Positions 1-6,583 of a stretch of 12,920 bases of DNA are shown here, one piece after another (within the stretch, counting starts at the first letter, position 1; each line of letters begins with the position of its first letter). The notes under the pieces were generated by a model. That model made no database searches. It had not been told where the DNA came from and saw only the letters and a program-made list of their open reading frames with translations. The DNA is from Symbiodinium natans (taxonomy: Eukaryota; Sar; Dinophyceae; Suessiales; Symbiodiniaceae). Position numbers and translations under genes: made by a program. The stretch lies in the NCBI GenBank assembly GCA_905221605.1, contig CAJNDS010001617.1, positions 1-12,920 of the forward strand, read 5' to 3'.

Positions 1-22
1 CCCAGCGACAGGGTTGTGCACG

Positions 23-454
23 TGGGTTTGTGGAGTGGGTTTGACCATGTTTTGAAGGGACTGAGAATAGCGGGTGGGTTTGGGGTGGGTTCAGCGTGGG
101 TTTGGGGTGGGTTTGGCTGGGTTTGACCATGCTTTGAATGGACTGGGGTGGGTTTGACCGTGTTTTGTGGACTCGGGGTGGGTTGGGCCTGTTTAGAAGG
201 GGTGCGGGTGGGTGGGGTGGGTTTGACGGTGTTTTGAAGGTGGGATGGCTTTGGGGTGGTTTTGACCATGCTTTGACGGGGCTGGGATGGGTTTGACCAT
301 GTTTTGAAGGCGCTGAGGGTAGCTTCCGGGTGGGCTTGGGGTGGGCTTGGGCGGGTTTGACCATGCTATGAAGGGGCTGGGTTGGGTGTGACCTCTTTTG
401 AAAGGGTTGGGGTGAGGGGGGGTTGACTGTGTTTTGAAGAGGCTGGGAAGGGGG
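23..454. repeat. Nested G-rich minisatellite, unit 1
   Basis: Imperfect tandem repeat with the core GGGTTTGACCATGNTTTGAA. Cores start near 37, 119, 150, 219, 258, 289, 353, 384 and 420. The spacing is 31 bp for the best-preserved neighbours and 36-82 bp where monomers are degenerate or fused with G-rich filler. The + strand is G/T-rich and its complement C/A-rich. Runs of three or four G at 72-111 and at 206-221 (GGG-T-GGG-T-GGGG-T-GGG) fit G-quadruplex rules. A 31 bp period cycles through all three reading frames, so the proline-rich minus-strand translation is a by-product rather than evidence of a protein. Confidence 0.9.
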
Positions 455-619
455 CTTGATTTCCACAGCAAGTGCTAGGAGACCGAGTTCCTGCCTCGGC
501 TTAACCTGCTTAAGAACATAGCGAAGGTCACTTTCCTGCTGCGTGGTGGAGGCCCTCCACCCCCGTAGAGTCTTAACAAAACGGACCAAGGTGGCGAGCT
601 GCCCGCGAACAGTCGTTGT
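455..619. other. Unique-looking linker between minisatellite and foldback
   Basis: This stretch is not internally repetitive and is kept in all units except unit 6, which lost its left end. Read on the minus strand, it gives a complex, non-repetitive translation of about 80 residues together with the foldback (about 448-700). That frame is altered by small indels in other copies, for example GGTGGCGAG against GGCGAG near 4140, and an extra C near 5930. I see no promoter or RNA gene signature that I can name. Confidence 0.5.
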
Positions 620-660
620 GTTCCCGAATTAAAAAACATTGTTTTGTTATTCCGGGAAAC
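620..660. repeat. AT-rich foldback, unit 1
   Basis: Imperfect inverted repeat: GTTCCCGAATTAAAAAACA pairs with TGTTTTGTTATTCCGGGAAAC around a very small centre, with one- or two-base bulges. Unit 1 lacks most of the upstream outer arm because five bases (GGCGG) are missing from the GAAC-GGCGG-AGTCG context. An inverted CCAAT (ATTGG at 681-685) follows, and GACTCCGCC elements lie at 704-712, 713-721 and 737-745. Confidence 0.8.
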
Positions 661-769
661 CTAGGACTCCACGGCACTCTATTGGTTAATTGCAATTTGC
701 GAGGACTCCGCCGACTCCGCCGAGGCTTGTCACGCCGACTCCGCCAGAGCTACAGTAGTAGGTGCCCCT

Positions 770-783
770 CTAATCTTGATTAG
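770..783. repeat. CTAATC-TT-GATTAG palindrome
   Basis: Perfect 6 bp inverted repeat with a two-base centre. It is unchanged in the seven complete units, for example 2546-2559, 4322-4335 and 6104-6117. It sits just downstream of the GACTCCGCC run and 41 bp upstream of the CACGTGAC box. Its size suits a dimeric DNA-binding protein site, but no factor can be named from sequence alone. Confidence 0.7.
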
Positions 784-824
784 CGACGCCGCGTTAGTGG
801 GCAGGGGTAGAGTTGCGGGAAGAG

Positions 825-832
825 CACGTGAC
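825..832. promoter_or_regulatory. Conserved CACGTGAC box (E-box/G-box type)
   Basis: Every complete unit has GCACGTGAC here: 825-832, 2601-2608, 4377-4384, 6159-6166, 7908-7915, 9647-9654 and 11396-11403. The reverse complement GTCACGTG fits the bHLH site consensus RTCACRTG, known as CDEI and bound by Cbf1 in yeast, and the general E-box/G-box core. The neighbouring bases vary between units while these eight do not. A second CACGTG lies at 19-24 and at the start of several units. Function is inferred only. Confidence 0.45.
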
Positions 833-1121
833 TATTAGCTGGAAGTGTATCAGATAGTAGAAGCAGAAGGCCGTGTGCGCGTGAGGCTTGCAGCTGTGAT
901 TCTGTGACCTCCAAATCTGGGGTCGGAAAATCCAGGCAATTCTGGCTTCGGGTGTGTGGGCCTCCCCTGTGCAAGTTTCTCTCATGTTGATCACTTCCAC
1001 AAGAAAGCTGCCTGCGGAGGTCGTGGTTCTCAGTAATTGCTCTTTCCACGTTGAGTGCTTGTCTGTGGGCCAGAGTCGCCTGAGTGTAGCAGTCTGGAAA
1101 GCGCCAAAAATAGAAGAATTC

Positions 1122-1245
1122 GCGGCCCCAAAACTGGGGCCGCCAAACGGCCCCAATTTTGGGGTCGCAGTTTCACCCCCCAATCTAGTTCCAAATTGTA
1201 CTGCGGGAGCTGGGTCCATTTCGCGGCCCCATTTTTGGGGCCGCG
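1122..1245. repeat. GC-rich hairpin cluster, unit 1
   Basis: Three adjacent hairpins. The first (1122-1143) has a perfect 9 bp stem, GCGGCCCCA/TGGGGCCGC, with an AAAC loop. The second (1148-1167) has the stem CGGCCCCA/TGGGGTCG with one G-T wobble. The third (1222-1245) has a perfect 10 bp stem, CGCGGCCCCA/TGGGGCCGCG, with a TTTT loop. All three use the same GGCCCC/GGGGCC building block, so arms of different hairpins could also pair with each other. Confidence 0.88.
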
Positions 1246-1342
1246 AGACGGCCGTTTTTTTGGCCCTTGAATTTGAGCCTGTGGGCGCAAGCAACCCGAT
1301 CGCGCCTGCCCTTTTTCTAGTAACTTTGGGCAGCGTCGCGGT

Positions 1343-1379
1343 GAGCGTGCGGGGGCTTGTCCGAAGCAGCTGCACGCTC
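1343..1379. repeat. GAGCGTGC / GCACGCTC hairpin
   Basis: Perfect 8 bp inverted repeat with 21 bases between the arms. Inside it GCTT and AAGC can form a short second stem around GTCCG. It is present in all complete units (3117-3153, 4895-4931, 6682-6718, 8424-8460, 10163-10199, 11910-11946). The outer arms are unchanged everywhere; only unit 4 breaks the inner stem (AATC instead of AAGC). Confidence 0.75.
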
Positions 1380-1427
1380 GTCTTTGTAATGCTGCAGTGA
1401 GGCAGAACTGCAACTGTGGAGGCCGTC

Positions 1428-1440
1428 CTGGCGAAGCCAG
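1428..1440. repeat. CTGGC-GAA-GCCAG mini-hairpin
   Basis: Perfect 5 bp stem with a three-base loop, found in every complete unit just before the fourth GC-rich hairpin. It is short enough to occur by chance, but it is fixed across copies. Confidence 0.5.
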
Positions 1441-1455
1441 AATTGCTTGTGTTTT

Positions 1456-1477
1456 GCGGCCCTGAAAGCGGGGCCGC
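1456..1477. repeat. Fourth GC-rich hairpin, GCGGCCC / GGGCCGC
   Basis: A 7 bp stem with an 8-base loop, related in sequence to the three-hairpin cluster 210 bp upstream. It is present at 3231-3252, 5009-5030, 6796-6817, 8538-8559, 10277-10298 and 12024-12045. Units 3 and 7 have GGGTCGC in the right arm, which would leave a G-T wobble in a folded strand. Confidence 0.75.
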
Positions 1478-1695
1478 CCGACTTCCCCATAACTTGGGCT
1501 TCGTCCTGGCAATGCTGCTGGCCCGCCAGTTGAGCTGCAGGTCTTTGTTGGTGTTTTCTGTGGATAGGAGTCACGCTTCAAGCTCTGGGGAGTTGACCAA
1601 CGTGGCCTCAACGTTTTCTGCGGTTGTGCAGAGTCGTTTGCTAGACATTGCAGAATGAAAGTTTTTTGGCAGGCTTGGGCTTTGAACAGCAAAGA
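1478..1695. other. Conserved linker without recognised feature
   Basis: Non-repetitive stretch after the fourth hairpin, highly similar in all complete units. Unit-specific changes include CGGACTTCC near 12045, GTCAACG near 6944 and the GCAGTCAGTCG duplication near 5182. I see no RNA gene motif or credible coding frame. Confidence 0.5.
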
Positions 1696-1702
1696 TATTT
1701 AA
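1696..1702 (+). promoter_or_regulatory. TATTTAA (TATA-like) element
   Basis: AAAGATATTTAAGCG is invariant in the seven complete units (TATTTAA at 1696, 3471, 5250, 7035, 8778, 10517 and 12265), about 70-95 bp before the unit boundary. In + orientation it would sit upstream of the minisatellite. It is a weak TATA-like match and I see no other promoter part; it may be chance AT-rich sequence. Confidence 0.25.
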
Positions 1703-1796
1703 GCGTGTTGCAGGCCCGGATTTTAAGTTGCCATGCGCCCAACGAAGAAGAAGATTTTGGGGACGGGCGACGTCCCCAGCGACAGGGTTGTGCACG

Positions 1797-2228
1797 TGGT
1801 TTTGTGGAGTGGGTTTGACCATGTTTTGAAGGGACTGAGAATAGCGGGTGGGTTTGGGGTGGGTTCAGCGTGGGTTTGGGGTGGGTTTGGCTGGGTTTGA
1901 CCATGCTTTGAATGGACTGGCGTGGGTTTGACCGTGTTTTGTGGACTCGGGGTGGGTTGGGCCTGTTTAGAAGGGGTGCGGGTGGGTGGGGTGGGTTTGA
2001 CGGTGTTTTGAAGGTGGGATGGCTTTGGGGTGGTTTTGACCATGCTTTGACGGGGCTGGGATGGGTTTGACCATGTTTTGAAGGCGCTGAGGGTAGCTTC
2101 CGGGTGGGCTTGGGGTGGGCTTGGGCGGGTTTGACCATGCTATGAAGGGGCTGGGTTGGGTGTGACCTCTTTTGAAAGGGTTGGGGTGAGGGGGGGTTGA
2201 CTGTGTTTTGAAGAGGCTGGGAAGGGGG
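1797..2228. repeat. Nested G-rich minisatellite, unit 2
   Basis: Same monomer order and length as in unit 1, with only scattered substitutions (GGTTTTGTGG at the start, ACTGGCGTGGG near 1916). The quadruplex motif with single-T loops is at 1980-1995. Confidence 0.9.
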
Positions 2229-2383
2229 CTTGATTTCCACAGCAAGTGCTAGGAGACCGAGTTCCTGCCTCGGCTTAACCTGCTTAAGAACATAGCGAAG
2301 GTCACTTTCCTGCTGCGTGGTGGAGGCCCTCCACCCCCGTAGAGTCTTAACAAAACGGACCAAGGTGGCGAGCTGCCCGCGAA

Positions 2384-2501
2384 CGGCGGAGTCGTTGTGT
2401 TCCCGAATTAAAAAACATTGTTTTGTTATTCCGGGAAACCTAGGACTCCACGGCACTCTATTGGTTAATTGCAATTTGCGAGGACTCCGCCGACTCCGCC
2501 G
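2384..2501. repeat. Nested double inverted repeat, unit 2
   Basis: The outer arms CGGCGGAGTCG (2384-2394) and CGACTCCGCCG (2491-2501) are perfect 11 bp reverse complements. They enclose the AT-rich foldback at 2399-2439 and the ATTGG motif at 2460-2464. A second possible right arm, CGACTCCGCC, lies at 2515-2524. The element could form a cruciform in DNA or a branched hairpin if transcribed. Confidence 0.85.
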
Positions 2502-2894
2502 AGGCTTGTCACGCCGACTCCGCCAGAGCTACAGTTGGTGCCCCTCTAATCTTGATTAGCGACGCCGCGTAAGTGGGCAGGGGTAGAGTTGCGGGAAGAG
2601 CACGTGACGATTAGCTGGAAGTGTATATAGTAGAAGCAGAAGGCCGTGTGCGCGTGAGGCTTGCAGCTGTGATTCTGTGACCTCCAAATCTGGGGTCGAA
2701 AAATCTAGGCAATTCTGGCTTCGGGTGTGTGGGCCTCCCCTGTGCAAGTTTCTCTCATGTTGATCACTTCCACAAGAAAGCTGCCTGCGGAGGTCGTGGT
2801 TCTCAGTAATTGCTCTTTCCACGTTGAGTGCTTGTCTGTGGGCCAGAGTCGCCTGAGTGTAGCAGTCTGGAAAGCGCCAAAAATAGAAGAATTC

Positions 2895-3018
2895 GCGGCC
2901 CCAAAACTGGGGCCGCCAAACGGCCCCAATTTTGGGGTCGCAGTTTCACCCCCCAATCTAGTTCCAAATTGTACTGCGGGAGCTGGGTCCATTTCGCGGC
3001 CCCTTTTTTGGGGCCGCG
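2895..3018. repeat. GC-rich hairpin cluster, unit 2
   Basis: Same three hairpins as unit 1. In the third, the stem-closing A is T, giving a 9 bp stem and a six-T loop. This state is shared with units 5 and 6. Confidence 0.88.
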
Positions 3019-3571
3019 AGACGGCCCGTTTTTTTGGCCCTTGAATTTGAGCCTGTGGGCGCAAGCAACCCGATCGCGCCTGCCCTTTTTCTAGTAACTT
3101 TGGGCAGCGTCGCGGTGAGCGTGCGGGGGCTTGTCCGAAGCAGCTGCACGCTCGTCTTTGTAATGCTGCAGTGAGGCAGAACTGCAACTGTGGAGGCCCG
3201 TCCTGGCGAAGCCAGAATTGCTTGTGTTTTGCGGCCCTGAAAGCGGGGCCGCCCGACTTCCCCATAACTTGGGCTTCGTCCTGGCAATGCTGCTGGCCCG
3301 CCAGTTGAGCTGCAGGTCTTTGTTGGTGTTTTCTGTGGATAGGAGTCACGCTTCAAGCTCTGGGGAGTTGACCAACGTGGCCTCAACGTTTTCTGCGGTT
3401 GTGCAGAGTCGTTTGCTAGACATTGCAGAATGAAAGTTTTTTGGCAGGCTTGGGCTTTGAACAGCAAAGATATTTAAGCGTGTTGCAGGCCCGGATTTTA
3501 AGTTGCCATGCGCCCAACGAAGAAGAAGATTTTGGGGACGGGCGACGTCCCCAGCGACAGGGTTGTGCACG

Positions 3572-4003
3572 TGGGTTTGTGGAGTGGTTTTGACCATGTT
3601 TTGAAGGGACTGAGAATAGCGGGTGGGTTTGGGGTGGGTTCAGCGTGGGTTTGGGGTGGGTTTGGCTGGGTTTGACCATGCTTTGAATGGACTGGGGTGG
3701 GTTTGACCGTGTTTTGTGGACTCGGGGTGGGTTGGGCCTGTTTAGAAGGGGTGCGGGTGGGGGGGGTGGGTTTGACGGTGTTTTGAAGGTGGGATGGCTT
3801 TGGGGTGGTTTTGACCATGCTTTGACGGGGCTGGGATGGGTTTGACCATGTTTTGAAGGCGCTGAGGGTAGCTTCCGGGTGGGCTTGGGGTGGGCTTGGG
3901 CGGGTTTGACCATGCTATGAAGGGGCTGGGTTGGGTGTGACCTCTTTTGAAAGGGTCGGGGTGAGGGGGGGTTGACTGTGTTTTGAAGAGGCTGGGAAGG
4001 GGG
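3572..4003. repeat. Nested G-rich minisatellite, unit 3
   Basis: Same order as unit 1. The quadruplex tract at 3755-3770 has lost one separating T and reads as GGGT followed by eight G, T and GGG. One monomer has AAAGGGTCGGGG near 3950. Confidence 0.9.
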
Positions 4004-4155
4004 CTTGATTTCCACAGCAAGTGCTAGGAGACCGAGTTCCTGCCTCGGCTTAACCTGCTTGAGAACATAGCGAAGGTCACTTTCCTGCTGCGTGGTGGAG
4101 GCCCTCCACCCCCGTAGAGTCTTAGCAAAACGGACCAAGGCGAGCTGCCCGCGAA

Positions 4156-4297
4156 CGGCGGAGTCGTTGTGTTCCCGAAATAAAAAAACATTGTTATGTT
4201 ATTCCGGGAAGCCTAGGACTCCACGGCACTCTATTGGTAAATTGCAATTTGCGAGGACTCCGCCGACTCTGCCGAGGCTTGTCACGCCGACTCCGCC
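4156..4297. repeat. Nested double inverted repeat, unit 3
   Basis: The left arm CGGCGGAGTCG is at 4156-4166. The first right arm has a mismatch (CGACTCTGCCG, 4264-4274), but the alternative arm at 4288-4297 keeps 10 bp. The AT foldback at 4171-4210 is slightly altered (AAATAAAAAAACA against TGTTATGTTATT). Confidence 0.8.
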
Positions 4298-4673
4298 AGA
4301 GCTACAGAAGTAGGTGCCCCTCTAATCTTGATTAGCGACGCCGCGTAAGTGGGCAGGGGTAGAGTTGCGGGAAGAGCACGTGACTATTAGCTGGAAGTGT
4401 ATCAGATAGTAGAAGCAGAAGGCCGTGTGCGCGTGAGGCTTGCAGCTGTGATTCTGTGACCTCCAAATCTGGGGTCGGAAAATCTAGGCAATTCTGGCTT
4501 CGGGTGTGTGGGCCTCCCCTGTGCAAGTTTCTCTCATGTTGATCACTTCCACAAGAAAGCTGCCTGCGGAGGTCGTGGTTCTCAGTAATTGCTCTTTCCA
4601 CGTTGAGTGCTTGTCTGTGGGCCAGAGTCGCCTGAGTGTAGCAGTCTGGAAAGCGCCAAAAATAGAAGAATTC

Positions 4674-4796
4674 GCGGCCCCAAAACTGGGGCCGCCAAAC
4701 GGCCCCAATTTTGGGGTCGCAGTTTCACCCCCAATCTAGTTCCAAATTGTACTGCGGGAGCTGGGTCCATTTCGCGGCCCCATTTTTGGGGCCGCG
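4674..4796. repeat. GC-rich hairpin cluster, unit 3
   Basis: Stems are identical to unit 1. The spacer after the second hairpin is one C shorter (CACCCCCAATC). Confidence 0.88.
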
Positions 4797-5360
4797 AGAC
4801 GGCCCGTTTTTTTGGCCCTTGAATTTGAGCCTGTGGGCGCAAGCAACCCGATCGCGCCTGCCCTTTTTCTAGTAACTTTGGGCAGCGTCGCGGTGAGCGT
4901 GCGGGGGCTTGTCCGAAGCAGCTGCACGCTCGTCTTTGTAATGCTGCAGTGAGGCAGAACTGCAACTGTGGAGGCCCGTCCTGGCGAAGCCAGAGTTGCT
5001 TGTGTTTTGCGGCCCTGAAAGCGGGGTCGCCCGACTTCCCCGTAACTTGGGCTTCGTCCTGACGATGCTGCTGGCCCGCCAGTTGAGCTGCAGGTCTTTG
5101 TTGGTGTTTTCTGTGGATAGGAGTCACGCTTCAAGCTCTGGGGAGTTGACCAACGTGGCCTCAACGTTTTCTGCGGTTGTGCAGTCAGTCGTTTGCTAGA
5201 CATTGCAGAATGAAAGTTTTTGGCAGGCTTGGGCTTTGAACAGCAAAGATATTTAAGCGTGTTGTTGTGCAGGCCCGGATTTTAAGTTGATTAAGTTGCC
5301 GTGCGCCCAACGAAGAAGAAGATTTTGGGGAAGGGCGACGTCCCAGCGACAGGGTTGTGC

Positions 5361-5785
5361 TGGGTTTGACCATGTTTTGAAGGGACTGAGAATAGCGGGT
5401 GGGTTTGGGGTGGGTTCGGCGTGGATTTGGGGTGGGTTTGGCTGGGTTTGACCATGCTTTGAATGGACTGGGGTGGGTTTGACCGTGTTTTGAATGGACT
5501 CGGGGTGGGTTGGACCTGTTTAGAAGGGGTGCGGGTGGGTGGGGTGGGTTTGACCGTGTTTTGAAGGTGGGATGGCTTCGGGGTGGTTTTGACCATGTGT
5601 TGACGGGGCTGGGATGGGTTTGACCATGTTTTGAAAGGGCTGAGGGTAGCTTTCGGGTGGATTTGAGGTGGGCTTGGGCGGGTTTGACCATGCTATGAAG
5701 GGGCTGGGTTGGGTTTGACCTCTTTTGAAAGGGTTGGGGTGAGGGGGGCCTTGACTGTGATGTTTTGAAGAGGCTGGGAAGGGGG
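5361..5785. repeat. Nested G-rich minisatellite, unit 4
   Basis: The third core keeps a complete TTTTGAATGGACTCGG (near 5489), where units 1-3 have the shortened TTTTGTGGACTCGG, so this copy preserves a fuller monomer. The last core carries an extra GAT (GACTGTGATGTTTTG near 5753). The quadruplex motif is at 5533-5548. Confidence 0.9.
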
Positions 5786-5941
5786 CTTGATTTCCACAGC
5801 AAGTGCTAGGAGACCGAGTTCCTGCATCGGCTTAACCTGCTTGAGAACATAGCGAAGGTCACTTTCCTGCTGCGTGATGGAGGCCCTCCACCCCCGTAGA
5901 GTCTTAGCAAAACGGACCAAGGTGGCGAGCCTGCCCGCGAA

Positions 5942-6059
5942 CGGCGGAGTCGCTGTGTTCCCGAATTAAAAAACATTGTTTTGTTATTTCGGGAAGCCTA
6001 GGACTCCACGGCACTCTATTGGTAAATTGCAATTTGCGAGGACTCCGCCGACTCCGCCG
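5942..6059. repeat. Nested double inverted repeat, unit 4
   Basis: Perfect 11 bp outer arms lie at 5942-5952 and 6049-6059, and the AT foldback is at 5957-5996. Here the right half reads TTATTTCGGGAAG instead of TTATTCCGGGAAAC, which removes the bulged base opposite CCCGAATT, so one stem segment pairs better. Confidence 0.82.
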
Positions 6060-6455
6060 AGGCTTGTCACGCCGACTCCGCCAGAGCTACAGTAGGTGCC
6101 CCTCTAATCTTGATTAGCGACGCCGCGTAAGTGGGCAGGGGTAGAGTTGCGGGAAGAGCACGTGACTATTCGCTGGAAGTGTGTCAGATAGTAGAAGCAG
6201 AAGGCAGTGTGTGCGTGAGGCTTGCAGCTGTGATTCTGTGACCTCCAAATCTGGGGTCGAAACATCTAGGCAATTCTGGCTTCGTGTGTGTGGGCCTCCC
6301 CTGTGCAAGTTTCTCTCATGTTGATCACTTCCACAAGAAAGCTGCCTGCGGAGGTCGTGGTTCTCAGTAATTGCTCTTTCCACGTTGAGTGCTTGTCTGT
6401 GGGCCAGAGTCGCCTGAGTGTAGCAGTCTGGAAAGCGCCAAAAATAGAAGAATTC

Positions 6456-6583
6456 GCGGCCCCAAAACTGGGGCCGCCAAACGGCCCCAATTTTGGGGTC
6501 GCAGTTTCACCCCCCCCCCAATCTAGTTCCAAATTGTACTGCGGGAGCTGGGTCCATTTCGCGGCCCCATTTTTGGGGCCGCG
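6456..6583. repeat. GC-rich hairpin cluster, unit 4
   Basis: Stems are identical to unit 1. The spacer C run is expanded to about ten, four more than usual. This breaks any reading frame through the cluster while leaving the hairpins untouched. Confidence 0.88.

Larger units (their letters stand above)
1..1774. repeat. Satellite unit 1 (1774 bp)
   Basis: First copy of a head-to-tail repeat, bounded by the CCCAGCGACAGGG anchor at 1 and its recurrence at 1775. It holds all modules: G-rich minisatellite, AT-rich foldback, CACGTGAC box, GC hairpin cluster and TATTTAA element. Diagnostic variants are a 5 bp loss in the upstream foldback arm (GAACAGTCG near 608, shared only with unit 5), ACAGTAGTAGG near 752, CAGATAGTAG near 851, and a one-base loss in GGCCGTCC near 1421 where the other units have GGCCCGTCC. 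The middle of the unit belongs to the same haplotype group as units 3 and 4. The phase of the boundary is arbitrary. Confidence 0.95.
1775..3549. repeat. Satellite unit 2 (1775 bp)
   Basis: Second copy, nearly identical in length to unit 1. It carries the full 11 bp outer inverted repeat around the AT foldback (2384-2394 and 2491-2501). Its middle has the second haplotype: ACAGTTGG near 2532, CACGTGACGATT at 2601, GTATATAGTAG near 2622, and a six-T loop in the third GC hairpin. From about 2530 to the unit end it differs from unit 5, 5.3 kb away, at only a few positions seen by eye. Confidence 0.95.
3550..5341. repeat. Satellite unit 3 (1792 bp)
   Basis: Third and longest copy. The extra length is mainly micro-duplication near its end: GCAGTCAGTCG near 5182 (GCAGAGTCG elsewhere), GTTGTTGTGCAGG near 5260 (GTTGCAGG elsewhere), and a doubled TTAAGTTG at 5281-5298. 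The C run near 4730 has five C where most copies have six. The foldback core is altered to CCCGAAATAAAAAAACA. The GAAGGGCGACGTCCC junction is weakened relative to the GGGGAC/GTCCCC inverted repeat in units 1, 2 and 5. The middle carries the unit 1 haplotype. Confidence 0.95.

Noticed and set aside
1-454. Telomeric repeat tract
   Set aside because: The G/T-rich strand looks telomere-like, but no short unit such as TTAGGG or TTTAGGG is repeated in tandem. The monomer is 31 bp with a TTGACCATG core.
954-1400. Plus-strand frame of 148 codons over the GC hairpins
   Set aside because: It exists at this length only because unit 1 has a T in place of a stop-generating arrangement near the third hairpin and lost a base. 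Other units give 77-128 codons. The translation is dominated by palindromic GC repeats.
2622-2632. TATATAGTAG as a TATA box or Pol I start
   Set aside because: It is present only in units 2, 5 and 6. The same place reads ATCAGATAGTAG in units 1 and 3, GTCAGATAGTAG in unit 4 and GTATAGTAG in unit 7, so it is not a conserved element.
2693-2705. GGTCGAAAAATC as a Pol III B box
   Set aside because: It lacks key positions of the GGTTCRANNCC consensus, there is no matching A box upstream, and the sequence varies between units.
2705-3349. Minus-strand frame of 214 codons, repeated in units 6 and 7 and extended in unit 5
   Set aside because: It is conserved only because the DNA is homogenised. Units 1, 3 and 4 break it through changes in C runs, and overlapping frames on the other strand are equally open.
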